Assembly: GCF_024586455.1 (NCBI RefSeq)
Contig: NC_065919.1
Location: 40,090,839 to 40,154,838 of the forward strand
Direction of reading: 5' to 3'
Origin: Bactrocera neohumeralis
Taxonomy: Eukaryota; Arthropoda; Insecta; Diptera; Tephritidae
DNA length: 64,000 nucleotides
The notes beneath the pieces are model-generated. The model did no database searches and was not told the DNA's origin. It saw only the letters and a list, made by a program, of their open reading frames with translations. This document shows, one piece after another, positions 1 through 10,181 of this stretch. Numbering within the stretch: position 1 is the first letter of the stretch; each line of letters starts with the position of its first letter. Position numbers and translations under genes: made by a program.

Positions 1-336
1 CCCACTTATGGACCAAAAACCATATCACAGGAACTACTAGACCGATTTCAATGAAATTCGGTATATAATATGTTCTTAACACCCTGATGACATGTACGAA
101 ATATGGGTGAAATCGGTGAAATCGGTTCACAACCACGCCTTCTTCCAATATAACGCTATTTTGAATTCCATTTGATGCCTTCTCTGTATAATATACACAT
201 TAGGAACCAATGATGATAGCAGAATAAAACTTTACACAAATACGGTATTTGAAAAATATGTAAATGACGTACAATGAAATCTCGATTATCACTTTATCAT
301 GCGAGAGTATAAAATGTTCGGTGACACCCGAAGTCT
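1..336 (-). mobile_element. DINE-1-like repeat, truncated copy
   Basis: Matches the last third of the full copies at 25478-26516 and 58239-59276, ending in GAGAGTATAAAATGTTCGGT plus a shortened ACACCCGAA tail. It begins outside the window. The usual terminal block GGGCTAAGTTCGGGTG is cut short at about 336, after which the sequence is unrelated. Non-coding. Confidence 0.8.
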
Positions 337-1129
337 AGTGCTGCTCTGTTGGCGTCGGCGATGGATATTTTGATGCCTTCAGGTAGCAGCTCTACCTCCG
401 CGGGTCTTCGGATCCGTACATAAACATTTTTCGTATTAAAATAAAATTAAAAAAATTAGAATGTCACGAAGATGTAAAACAGTTGCTGAAAGAGACTTGA
501 TAAAAGAGAATTTAGTTTGTATGGGAGGTGGGCGTAAAAGTGGGCGGATATTATTGAAATTTAACACCAACATATATAATGTCATACAAATGCTATGTAC
601 CAAAAATCAGTGCTGTAGGTCAAAAATTAAGTTTCGCCTTATATGGGAGGTGGGCGTAAAAAAGGGGGCGTGATTTTGATTTTTTCATTTTTTTCTTGAT
701 TGGAATCCAAAACAATGATGTGCCAAATGTCATTGTCCTGCGACAACTCCTTATATTTTTAACCGCAGTATGCACTAGCAGAAACCTATGTGCGCCGTAA
801 CATCTACCCAAGCATGCTTTTGCCTAAAAGCGTCTTTTCGCGACGATGGCAAAAGCTAAAAATCATAAATTGAACAACTTTCTGATGCTTCTTCACAGAA
901 AGAAGTGAGAAAAGTGGCAACATAGCTGTTGTCGATTTATAATATTTGTCCATTCTAAAATATTTTTCCGTGACTCGCAAAAATCTGCGTCGATATGTAT
1001 GCAAGCTCATACATATGCATACATATTTACGCTAGTTTGCAGGCGAAGCTGTTACAGCGGCAAGGGAAGCGGTCAATAGGCGGTCATTCGTTTATTTTTT
1101 TCGGCCCAGCTTGGATTTTCTATCATCAC
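337..1129. other. No gene recognised; degraded repeats
   Basis: Contains two blocks with GGGAGGTGGGCGT (about 520-535 and 643-660), which resemble the GC-box segments of the DINE-like elements. Bases 811-917 are an inverted copy of 9043-9150, so both are relics of one dispersed repeat. The open frames here overlap each other on both strands and show no domain I recognise. Confidence 0.5.
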
Positions 1130-1299
1130 ACAAGTGCTGAACCAATGAGCGCGACAGATATTAGAATACACACGTTCTTAGGGACACAGGTATTGAGGCA
1201 GCTGCACAACTACATAACTGTATCCCTAAGAACGTGTGCATTTTAATATTTGACAGATGTCGCTTGCAGTCTGTCGTGCTCAATGTGTTCAGCACTTGA
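1130..1299. repeat. Small foldback (inverted repeat) element
   Basis: The left arm (about 1130-1188) and right arm (about 1217-1298) are reverse complements. Both carry CACGTTCTTAGGGA, a CGACAGA block and AGTGCTGAAC. The left arm lacks a ~20-bp block present in the right arm. A single-arm relative lies at 7368-7450. No ORF; non-autonomous. Confidence 0.65.
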
Positions 1300-1327
1300 C
1301 TCTTTGAAGAAATAATATACATATGTA

Positions 1328-1730
1328 TTTTTTTTTTTTTTTTTTTTTTACGAGGAGGAAGCATCGAAAGCCTGAACCCATGTCAGTGTGGAACTTTAAT
1401 CCGAACTAAACCTCCTACTGTCTTGTACCAAACCCCCCGGTACCACCGTCAAGTATTACGTCGGGAGGAAGGTTGAGTATTACTCATACGTACGTGATGG
1501 TCCCAATGCATTCAGTAACAAGCTGCATTTACTTGGCCCTACCTCGGTTTGTCTTATACCCCCCAAGTACAGTGATTGTCACCAAAACCTTCTTGTCTGC
1601 TCCAGTCATGGTTTGTGTGTCGCGTCTTAGTTGTTCGTTGGAATTTGGAGTAGTCTTCTACGTTGTTGTTCTCCAGCTCTTTGTCGTTTCATGATTTTTG
1701 CTGTATGTATGTTTTTTATGTATGTACATA
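1328..1730 (-). mobile_element. Poly(A)-tailed retroposon, possibly internally deleted LINE
   Basis: A run of 22 T at 1328-1349 is the poly(A) tail of a minus-strand insertion. Read on the minus strand, a leader runs into an ATG at about 1610 with a 27-codon frame ending in TAAATG. This is followed by about 250 bases of GC-richer, non-coding sequence up to the tail. A leader, a start codon and then what looks like 3' UTR suggest a short internally deleted LINE, perhaps of the Jockey group. I cannot name the parent. A possible short TACATATG duplication flanks it, but the surroundings are low complexity. A GC-rich block (1765-1812) may be part of its 5' end. Confidence 0.45.
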
Positions 1731-2021
1731 TGCATGTGTCGTGGAGCGTGAGGTTTTTTCGTTACGGAATTTTTGGATTCGGTCCCCGCGCTCGAGGCCC
1801 GCGATAGAAGCTATGCAATAGCTTAGAAACAAAAAAAGTTGTCTTTATTTAAAGTAATTTAATTAAAATTTTGAAATTGTTAGTTTTAAGTAAAAATATT
1901 TCAATAAAAATATCATACATATTTTATAAAAAAATAAAAAAAGTCTTTATTTAAAGTAAAATCATTTTGGATTTGATTCAGTTCACTGTCATGCAAACCA
2001 GCAATTGTACATATGTATATA

Positions 2022-3430
2022 CAGTCCACGACAAAAATATATGTATGTATGTATGTAGCACATTTGATTTTTTTCATTTTTTTAATTCTAATGAAACATA
2101 AATACTTTTTTTTATTATAAGTATGTATATCTTATTTTTACAATAAAAGATAGCAACAAAAAAGAAACAAACGTTAAAAAAAATCTTAATTTTATTCAGC
2201 ATAAAACAAAACCACTTCTTGTGGTACGACAAAATGATAGCACATTTATAAATATAAACATAAAATTAAAGTGTACGCAAAATTTTTATATATTAAGCGG
2301 GGTTTAATAGTGTGTGGATCCTCCTTGGTTTTTAAAACTTCAGTGAGACGATTGACTTAAATATTTTTTTAACGAATTTTTTCGGAATCGAATTCCATTT
2401 TAACACAATAGCATTTTTCAGTTCCTCATCGCTAGTGTATTGTTTATTTTCTGCATAAACTTGTCTTGCCAGATATCCCCAACAATTTTCAACAAGGTTG
2501 AGGTTAGGTGAACCAGCAGGCCACTCTAAAATTTTGACATTTTTCTCGTCAAAGAAAGATTTGACTACACTTGCAGTATGCACAGCCGCATTATCTTGCT
2601 GGAATATCATGGGATACTCTGTTAATTGTTGTCCCCGATTCACTACTTCATTACCAATCAAACCGAGATAATTTTGGCTGTTCATTTTGGACGGACCAAA
2701 TTTTATTTCAGTTTTCCCACGATAGCCTATTCTAGCCCAAATCAAAACACTTCTTTCTCCATGCTGGCGGCGACTAAGAAAAAAATGTTCCTTTCTCAAA
2801 TCGTAGTAATAGTAAGACCAACCATCTGGGCCATCTAAATTAAATTTTTTCTCATCTGTAAAAAGCACACGACGCCATCTTTTCTTCCATTTTATATGAC
2901 TTTCAGCTAACTTTAATCTTGCTTCACGATGCTTCGCTGAAAGTGGTGGTTTTCTGAGCAATTTTCGACGTTTTATGGTATCGGAATTTTTCAAAATTCT
3001 TTGTAAATTTGCTAATATTTGTTTTTACACCAGCTCTTATTGCGATTTGTTTGGCTGTAAAGTGACAATTCGGTACAACACGCAAAATTGCTCTTTTTTG
3101 CCGAGGTGTTACCGCTTTTGGCCGCCCACTGCTACGCGCTTTTCCGTAATTTTCAGGATCGATAATTTAGCTACAATAGCTGATGCTTTATTGACGGTTA
3201 AACAGCAACTAAACATGACTATACTAATTTGTGCTATCATTTTGACGCGTCATAAACAGTTATTTTCTTAGGCAGTCGTTGCTTTGTTTAAAGCAATGTA
3301 CCGTTATGTGCACAAAATCAAGCGGACTCTTGTGACTACAGATACTACAGTGAAAAACAAACTCTTTGCACATGTTTTGAAGAGAAAATTTTGCAAAAGT
3401 TTAAATGTGCTATCCTTTTGTCGCGGACTG
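2022..3430 (-). mobile_element. Tc1/Tc3-like DNA transposon
   Basis: The left end begins CAGTCCACGACAAAAATAT at 2022. The right end, reverse complemented, begins CAGTCCGCGACAAAAGGAT at 3430. Both are flanked by TA (2020-2021 and 3431-3432), the target duplication expected for Tc1/mariner elements. The ~1.4-kb length is normal for the family. It carries one transposase gene on the minus strand. Confidence 0.88.
2332..3190 (-). pseudogene. Tc3-like DD34E transposase, frameshifted
   Basis: The 220-aa open part (2332-2994) holds the DDE catalytic core of a Tc1/Tc3-type cut-and-paste transposase: VLFTDEKKF (first Asp), QQDNAAVHTA (second Asp) and NLVENCWG (Glu), with 34 residues between the second Asp and the Glu. 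The usual SPDLNP is SPNLNL here. Upstream in another frame (about 2990-3180) are GRPKAVTPRQKRAILRV and AKQIAIRAG, the helix-turn-helix and GRP linker of the DNA-binding domain. The join between them is frameshifted, so the protein is inactive as it stands. The gene stops about 310 bp inside the left end. The 60-98 aa frames on the opposite strand are shadows. Confidence 0.85.
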
Positions 3431-3811
3431 TACATGCATATGTACAGTTGTATAGTAACGTTGGCACGACAAAAAATAGACATACAGTTTCTCAAGAAAA
3501 TGTTTTTACAAGCAAAGAAGTGTGCCTTTTTTCCTAAATGCTGTTAATTAAGTAAATAAATATAAATATAAAATGTTTCAATTTTTTACATATCATATAT
3601 TTATTCAGCCCTATCACGCAATCCATCGTAGACTGTTTTTTCGGGAAAGTTACGAAACTGCTATCATGCAATTCGAACAGTTCCGAAAGTAAGTTCGAAA
3701 TTCGTAGAGTTGCATTCACTGAATTCACTCGGAACGGAAAATTTGTAAGTTTAGCGGAATTTTTGTACGACAGGTTTGTGCTAACGGAGAAAAAAATTTA
3801 AAAAAAGAAAA

Positions 3812-4719
3812 ATGTAAGTTTTAAATTAAAAATAAATATGTTACAGTTTGAATTCAATTAAAAGTTTTAATATTTAATATTATCAATTAAAACTTTTAAT
3901 TGAATTCAAACTATAACATATTTGTTACCAATAAAATAATGTTTAATGCGATTTCTGCAGGTCCAAAGTAATTACCACCAAGCAACAATATGCACTAATG
4001 GTTGAGCTGTTACAGCAAAAACCTGAAATGGCGCAGGGTTTTACCAAGTGCCCTACAGAAGAAGTGGCAGCTTTTTGGAACAATATGGCCCAAGAACTGA
4101 ATAGTGTTGGTCCGCCTATCAAGGATATTTCCAGCTGGAAGAAGGTAATATAATAAAGTTGCAGATTTTATTGTTGTAACAGGATAATTTAAAGCTTGTT
4201 TTTTTTTTTATTTTGTATTAGGTATGGCTTGACTGGAAGGCCTATATAAAAAGGAAATTAGTTGAAAATAAAAAGGAGCAGTCAGCTACTGGTGGCGGCA
4301 GAAATAGGAAGCACCATTTCAATGAATTGGAGGAAGCGGTGATCACACTAACGGCATTGCAAACAAGCACAAGTGGTATTGAGAATACAGTGAGCATCGG
4401 CTTACCTATTGTAGCCGCCGTGGGCAATGAGACAGAGGCTGACGTATCAATACCATCAGTGACCTGCAGTCCAGCACTGCCTAGACGTACTACTAGGCCA
4501 CCGGAAACATCTACAGCCGATTTAATTAAAGAGCAATTTAATATTCAAAAAGAATTTCAAGAAAAGATTATTGATAAGTTGGACGATCTCTCTTTACGTA
4601 TGCGACGAGTAGGCAGAGCATTTCGTCCACATCGAAAGGGTTGCACTTGTCCCTCAGTGATTTTCGGTGAATTTTTAGATCACGCCGACTTCTCTCACGT
4701 TATTCCTCAAGCAACATAA
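3812..4719 (+). CDS. Myb/SANT-like DNA-binding protein of a Harbinger element
   Basis: I infer three exons. Exon 1 ends at 3813 with AT before a GTAAGT donor. Exon 2 is 3961-4144, and the split start codon AT|G reads M-SKVITTKQQYALMVELLQQ. Exon 3 is 4222-4719, ending in TAA. The total is about 227 aa with no internal stop. Residues about 10-75 form the helix-rich SANT-type domain with SSWKKVWLDWKAYIKRKL at the exon 2/3 junction, the signature of the Myb-like accessory protein of Harbinger elements (known in that family to help the transposase bind ends and enter the nucleus). Acidic/Thr-rich middle and a helical C-terminal part (EQFNIQKEFQEKIIDKLDDL). The open frame may still be functional. 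Confidence 0.72.
3834..3923. repeat. Perfect-looking hairpin inside intron 1
   Basis: Two ~38-bp arms (3834-3872 and 3886-3923), built around CAGTTTGAATTCAATTAAAA and its reverse complement, are separated by a 13-base AT loop. I see one or two mismatches. It fills most of the first intron of the Myb/SANT-like gene and is either a tiny MITE or a structural intron element. Confidence 0.75.
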
Positions 4720-5030
4720 ATAAAAACATTAGCGAATACATATTTTGTTCGTAAAATCAATTTGAATACAAACGATTTCACTTTTATTAATCAAAATTTA
4801 AATTTTTTCTTCTACACAGCTGATTTCGAAATGTCAAGATTCAAAGTTAAGTCTGGCAACAAAAGTTTCGAATTCACATGGATTCAATGATAGCAAATTA
4901 TGCGTATTCGTAGCGGACATTCGTATTCGATGGATTGCGTGATAGAGCTGATTAAACAAATATTTATAAAACACGAAAACTGTCGAAAATTTCTGAAAAA
5001 CAACTGGAAGTTTTGTATAAAAAAGAAAAT

Positions 5031-5665
5031 CAGGGGTGTTGTGGTATCTGATAGTTGTCGGAATCAGAATTGAAACCGATCAAAAAACGTAGTAGGTGTC
5101 ATGAATTCAGATATCATTGGTTTCATATTCGAAACAGAATTTGTATCGGATTTGGGTGTCACGGAAACCAATTTTATCGGTTTTGCTATCAGAAACAAAG
5201 CAAGAAGATAGTCGCTCACAGATTTGAAATGTTAGCTAAGAAATCAAGTCATTATATTTTTTCGAATTAATTTATCTTTATTTCTATAGAGGAAACAAAA
5301 GTGTAAAACACGAAATGTCTTAATTATGAGTTTTTGGACAAAAAATCCGGATATTTAAAGATATTAGATTTACAAAACGTAATAAATGTAATTTAACACC
5401 CAAATGCGTCCTTATTCATTCGATAAATGTTATCTCTTAAACTCTTTCTTTAATTCAGAACTCATTAAAAACTTTAATAGGATTGCTACCAAATGTATTC
5501 ATTTGCATGTTTTGTTACATTAGTACACAGCTGATTCGAATATTGGTTTTGTGTGTGTTCGAAAAGACGGAAATCCAATCAGATTCTGTGACACCAATGA
5601 AAATCAGAATTGGTTTGAAATTCTGACAGCTAAGCAATTCTGTCTTGGATTCCACAACACCCCTG
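5031..5665. mobile_element. hAT-type MITE
   Basis: Begins CAGGGGTGTTGTGG and ends in its exact reverse complement CCACAACACCCCTG. CAGGG-type termini are typical of hAT elements. It is 635 bp long with no convincing ORF. Diverged inner repeats of GAATCAGAATTG appear near both ends. The flanking 8-mers do not match, so the target duplication is lost. Confidence 0.6.
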
Positions 5666-5681
5666 AATAATCCATTAATTT

Positions 5682-6977
5682 CAGTGTCAAGAAAATGTTT
5701 TTACATAAACATTTTAATTAAACAAAAATCGGTAATGTATTAATATAATTAATTTTAATATTTTGTGTGTTGACCTCCAGAGTCGATAACGGCCTGTAGT
5801 CTGCTTTTCATTGATTTAATTAGTTTTTCTAGGTCATACTCGCCAGGAATTTTCTCCCATTCTTCATTAATATACCGTATCAATTCATTTCGGTTCTTCG
5901 GATTTCTTTTTCCCACCTTCTTTTTTAACTGTACCCACAAATTCTCAATGGGGTTGAGATCAGGGCTCTGAGGAGGTGCATCTAATACTCTACCGCAGTT
6001 ATAAAGGAGCCAAGTTCTTACGTTAAGCGCCTTATGTTTTGGGTCGTTGTCTTGATAAAACTTAAATTTATTTCTTTCGAACTCAAATTTAGACGCACTA
6101 TTTCGTAAGTGGGACCGCAAAATATTTAGATATTGCGTAGCATCCATATGACCCTCAATGTAAACAAGATCTCCAACTCCTTTGCTAGAAATACAGGCCC
6201 ATACCATCACGGAAAGCTTACCGAACTTAACAGTTGGTATAATATTTTTTTTGGTTCAAGGCTGTTAACATTTTAATTAAACCCTTTAGGACCCTCGTTA
6301 TAATAAAGCATAATGTTCGTTTCGTCACAAAAAATAACATCTTCCCAAAAAGCATCGCTATGTAAAATATGACTTGTGGCGAACGACTGGCGCTTTTCTT
6401 TGTTTATTTGTGACAATAGCGGTTTTTTTCGTGCAACTCGTGAGGAGTACTTATTTTTTAGAAGTACTTGGCGAACAGTTTCATGCGATATATCAACACC
6501 AGACTCCGATTTAATCTCATTTGCAATAGCTCTTGTTGATATTTGGGGATTATTATACACTTTTTTTTATTATTCGGCGCTCATTTCGGGCAGATAGTTT
6601 TTTAGGCCTCCCTGGCGAGTTACGCAAATCCAATCTTCCGTCCTTTTTCGCACGATTAATTATATTATAAACAGTTTGTCTGCTAAGGGAAAATGTTTTT
6701 GATATAAGTATCTGCAACACTTTCCCCGTCATAAAAACTGTAATACACTAGCTGAATTATGTCACTGGCCACTCTTTTACCCGGCATTTCAAAAAAAAAG
6801 TACTTTCTACATTTTCAACGCAATTCTTCAATGCTCACTTCAACACTAACTTTTAGCTTTATCGCGATGACGCGTCGCTGTCGACGGTACTTTTTTCATC
6901 AATTCAAATTCCTAGGAATCGAAACATTTTGCATTTCTACATAAAACGCTGTTTGTAAAAACATTTTTTTGACAGTG
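5682..6977 (-). mobile_element. Tc1-like DNA transposon, full length
   Basis: Inverted ends CAGTGTCAAGAAAATGTTTT (5682) and CACTGTCAAAAAAATGTTTT (reverse complement, ending 6977). It is 1.3 kb long with one transposase gene filling most of the length on the minus strand. The TA duplication is not preserved. Confidence 0.82.
5755..6787 (-). pseudogene. Tc1-like DD34E transposase
   Basis: The start MPGKRVASDIIQLVYY is at 6787. The N-terminal half has a paired-type DNA-binding region: SRQTVYNIINRAKK, then LRNSPGRPKKLSARNERR, then a second helix-turn-helix with ISHETVRQVLLKNKY. The catalytic core follows: VIFCDETNIM (first Asp), KFYQDNDPKH (second Asp) and SPDLNPIENLW (Glu), with 34 residues between the second Asp and the Glu. 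Frameshifts lie near 6560-6700 and 6210-6275, so it is not translatable as one protein. Length without the shifts would be about 340 aa, normal for Tc1. Confidence 0.85.
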
Positions 6978-7910
6978 ATCTAAGTGGCATATTTTGTTTT
7001 TGTTACTGTTTTTTTATATTCTTTACAAAATTTTCGACAGTGCTTATGTTATATGACTGCTTATGCATTACATATATGTATGTAGAGTAAAAAGAAATGT
7101 GATGCCGTGGGACACCAGGTAGGAACGAAGTTCCTTCGGATAATGTAGAATCGATATAATTTGCAAAAAAAATTGTGCTTAATTTTATGTAGGTTGCCCT
7201 GATTTTTCTCTCAAATTTCGCTGACTAGTTTTTTATTTAAGTACAGATAAGTATTAAGAAAACTCTACTGTCGTCCTACTGCCGTCGGCAAATTTAGGAA
7301 ATATTCAAGTTAGCGGGAACGACAACTGTCGGCCTGCAGACGTATAGTCGTGCAGCTGTCAAAATAACAGTGTCCATAAGAACGTCTGTATTTTAATATT
7401 TGACAGATGTAGTTTGCAGTCTGTCGCGCTCTATGTGTTCCGCACTTCACTCAAAACTAATTTGCATACTACACAATAATGTTACAGATTTTCATTCCTA
7501 ATTATTTTGCAAACCTAAAGGTAGGCTATAACTAGCGATCTTACAGTCTTTTTCTTAAGGGTTATTTCTTACGGGTTATTTCTTACGGGGTTTTTCTTAC
7601 GGTTTTGCTATCACTTTTTTTCAGTTAGGTCCCGCAGCAAAATCCTTATCTTCTCCAAGCCTGCCGTAAGGGGATTCGTTCCAAAAACTAAAGAGCTTTT
7701 AACGACTTAACTTCATTTTATTTACAACGGAAGAGTCAAATCTAACATTTTTGGGCTTGTAAAAACATTTTCTTGACAAATTGTATGTATGTACATACAG
7801 TTGATCTCCTGTTTACACGGTTTTTTTTGCACGGTGTTTTTGTATACCTCCTAGTTACCCTTTTTACACGGTTTTACTTTTTTTGCACGGGTTTTTCATT
7901 TTAGTTATAT
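6978..7910. other. Non-coding remainder of the outer Tc1-like shell
   Basis: No gene. It includes the single-arm foldback relic at 7368-7450 and a short tandem array of ~16-bp units around TTATTTCTTACGGG at 7551-7600. At 7811-7890 there are two copies of a unit with TTTACACGG and TTTGCACGG. The outer Tc1-like right end is at 7755-7783. Confidence 0.5.
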
Positions 7911-8870
7911 AGCTTAGTACGCAGCTCTCAAGAAACGTAAAAACTTCATATAAAAAAACGCTTAAGAAACGGTCAAGAAACTTTCTTGCGATAAATTTAC
8001 TTGTGCTAGTACGCAGCTCTCAAGAAATCTAGTACTGGTTTTATGGCAAACCTGGTTTTGCGAAGAAACATCAAATCAACAATTGTTTCTTGAAGGAAAT
8101 TCGAAGTAATCGTCAAATTCATCCTAAATTAGTTGAAATCATTATTATGAAGCATATTCCATTTTGAAATGTTGTATAAAACCTACCAATCATCAACAAC
8201 ATTTCTTAAATCTCAATGAAAATATTTATGTTACTATACACATACACACATACATATTACGCACAAAGTTTGTTTTCTTTTTTTATTCTCTCTTGCTCTT
8301 CTAATGTAGATCATGCCAAAATTACTTGAGGAATAATGTATTTTTTTTCTTGAGGTTGGTATGCAGCTCTCAAGTAATTGCTCAAGGAAAAAAATACATT
8401 ATTTCTCAAGTAATTTTGACAGCTGGTTACGCATTGTGAATGATCTACATTAGAAGAGCAAGAGAGAATAAACAAAGAAAACAAACTTTGTGCGTAATAT
8501 GTATGTGTGTATGTGTATGGTAACATAAATATTTTTATTGAGATTTAAGAAATGTTGTTGATGATTGGTAGGTTTTATGCAACATTTCAAAATGGAATAT
8601 ACTTCATAATAATGATTTCAACTAATTTAGGACGAATTTGACGATTACTTCGAATTTCCTTCAAGAAACAATTGTTGATTTGATGTTTCTTCGCAAAACA
8701 AGGTTTGCCATATTCACATTTTACTGAAAAAAGTATCAAAAATTAGTACTAGATTTCTTGAGAGCTGCGTACTAGCACAAGTAAGTTTGTCGCAGGAAAG
8801 TATCTTGACCGTTTCTTAAGCGTTTTTTTATATGAAGTTTTTCCGTTTCTTGAGAGCTGCGTACTAAGCT
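7911..8870. mobile_element. Long-armed palindromic MITE of the Harbinger W family
   Basis: The whole 960 bp folds on itself: left arm 7911-8340, right arm about 8380-8870, nearly identical by eye. The ends read AGCTTAGTACGCAGCTCTCA. The GTACGCAGCTCTCAAG motif recurs twice in each arm and once near the centre, as expected of repeated transposase-binding sites. The same arms bound the gene-carrying element at 38867-46771, so this is its deletion derivative. The ORF at 8311-8526 is a by-product of the palindrome. Confidence 0.8.
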
Positions 8871-9042
8871 TTATATTATTTTTGCAATACAATTAAAATT
8901 CTGAATCTATTCGAATATATAAAGATTCATTATTAAAGCAAATGCAACTCTCAATTTTACGTACTTAAAAATACACTGCTGTTATTGGATGTCAAAGTAA
9001 AGAATTGATAAAAAAGGTAAACAAAGAAATGTCATAAGAAAA

Positions 9043-9150
9043 CACTTTTCTCACTTCTTTGTGTGAAGAAACATCAGAAAGTTGTTCAATTTATGATTTT
9101 TAGTTTTTGCCATCGTCGCGAAAAGACGCTTGTAGGCAAAGACATGCTCG
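9043..9150. repeat. Inverted partner of the 811-917 repeat
   Basis: Reads as the reverse complement of 811-917, sharing CAGAAAGTTGTTCAATTTATG and GCCATCGTCGCGAAAAGACG. Unknown family. The following 9151-9580 shows nothing I can identify. Confidence 0.65.
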
Positions 9151-9580
9151 GGGAGAGGAGGAATATGCAAAAATAACTAGGGGTTTCACATAGTCTCATA
9201 AAGCGATAAGTTATAACGATCCAAAACATAGCGTTCAGAGTTGTATTTGCGTAAACTTATTTTAGTATGCAATGCACCAACAAATTTTTGTAACTAGTAT
9301 ACAAATTTATGATTTTACGATGCTTAATGACACGTTGCGAGTACCACAAATGTTACTAGCACTTATGTATATATTTTATTAAATATTCGCGATCAAAACT
9401 TCAAAAAATTTTATTAACGTATGGTATTTCTCAATGTTTAAGTAATTTTTTTCACATTTTTCACTTTGTACATTGAAATACACACTTTAAACATTGAAAT
9501 AAGTTCAAATTTGACCTTTATATTGTTATTTTTTGTTTAAATGTTTACAGTAGATTTGAAGTAAAAAATGTGCATAAAGG

Positions 9581-9904
9581 TTGGTACGCAGCTCTCAAGT
9601 AATTGCTCAAGAAAAAAAATACATTATTTCTCAAGTAATTTTGGCAGCTGGTTACGCATTGTGAATGATCTACATTAGAAGAGCAAGAGAGAATAAACAA
9701 AGAAAACAAACTTTGTGCGTAATATGTATGTGTGTATGTGTATGGTAACATAAATATTTTCATTGAGATTTAGGAAATGTTGTTGATGATTGGTTGAGCT
9801 GCGTACTAGCACAAGTAAATTTATCGCAGGAAAGTTTCCTGACCGTTTCTTAAGCGTTTTTTTATATGAAGTTTTTACGTTTCTTGAGAGCTGCGTACTA
9901 AGCT
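9581..9904. mobile_element. Truncated palindromic MITE copy
   Basis: Contains the centre and right arm of the 7911-8870 family, with an internal deletion joining GATGATTGGT directly to TGAGCTGCGTACTAGC. It ends in CTGCGTACTAAGCT at 9904. Confidence 0.8.
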
Positions 9905-10181
9905 TAAAGTGTGATGAATGTAGTGAAATAGCTTGTTGAAATGTTCCAATTTTTGGAGTTTTTATTTTAAAGGCGAATATCTCATAAACTATCCGTTTGC
10001 GGTAGCTATAGTCCCATATATTTTTTTAATCAGAAGGACTTCCTCTTTCAAACGGTACCTTCAGATCGCTAGGCCAAAGATATCGGAATTTTGCCATTTT
10101 ACCCATATATATATTACATATACATATGTATATACAATCACATGTATAGGAGGCTAATTAAAAAATTTAATATACATACAT
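9905..10181. other. No gene recognised
   Basis: AT-rich with a TATATATATTACATATACAT tract near 10110-10135. It may include the lost 5' end of the P-element relic, but I could not define terminal repeats. Confidence 0.4.

Larger units (their letters stand above)
3604..4951 (+). mobile_element. Mini PIF/Harbinger element with accessory gene only
   Basis: Terminal inverted repeats: TTCAGCCCTATCACGCAATC at the left and TCAGCTCTATCACGCAATC (reverse complement) at the right, extending to CCATCG. TTA at 3601-3603 and 4952-4954 fits the 3-bp TWA target duplication of Harbinger elements. It is 1.35 kb long and holds one intron-containing Myb/SANT-like gene but no DDE transposase. It would need a transposase from elsewhere to move. 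Confidence 0.7.
3485..7783. mobile_element. Ends of a Tc1-like element enclosing later insertions
   Basis: Bases 3485-3513 (starting CAGTTTCTCAAGAAAATG) and the reverse complement of 7755-7783 (starting CAATTTGTCAAGAAAATG) match over about 29 bp with two differences. Both are flanked by TA (3483-3484, 7784-7785), so they are probably the two ends of one element. Subtracting the three elements inside (3604-4951, 5031-5665, 5682-6977) leaves about 1.0 kb, with no transposase I can see. The ends resemble those of the inner element at 5682-6977, so the two families are related. An alternative is two unrelated solo ends. Confidence 0.6.

Noticed and set aside
8311..9763. Two 71-72 aa minus-strand frames sharing the LPYTYTHTYYAQSLFSLFIL start
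   Set aside because: Both lie across the centre of the palindromic MITE and mirror its other arm. This is a repeat effect, not a protein family.
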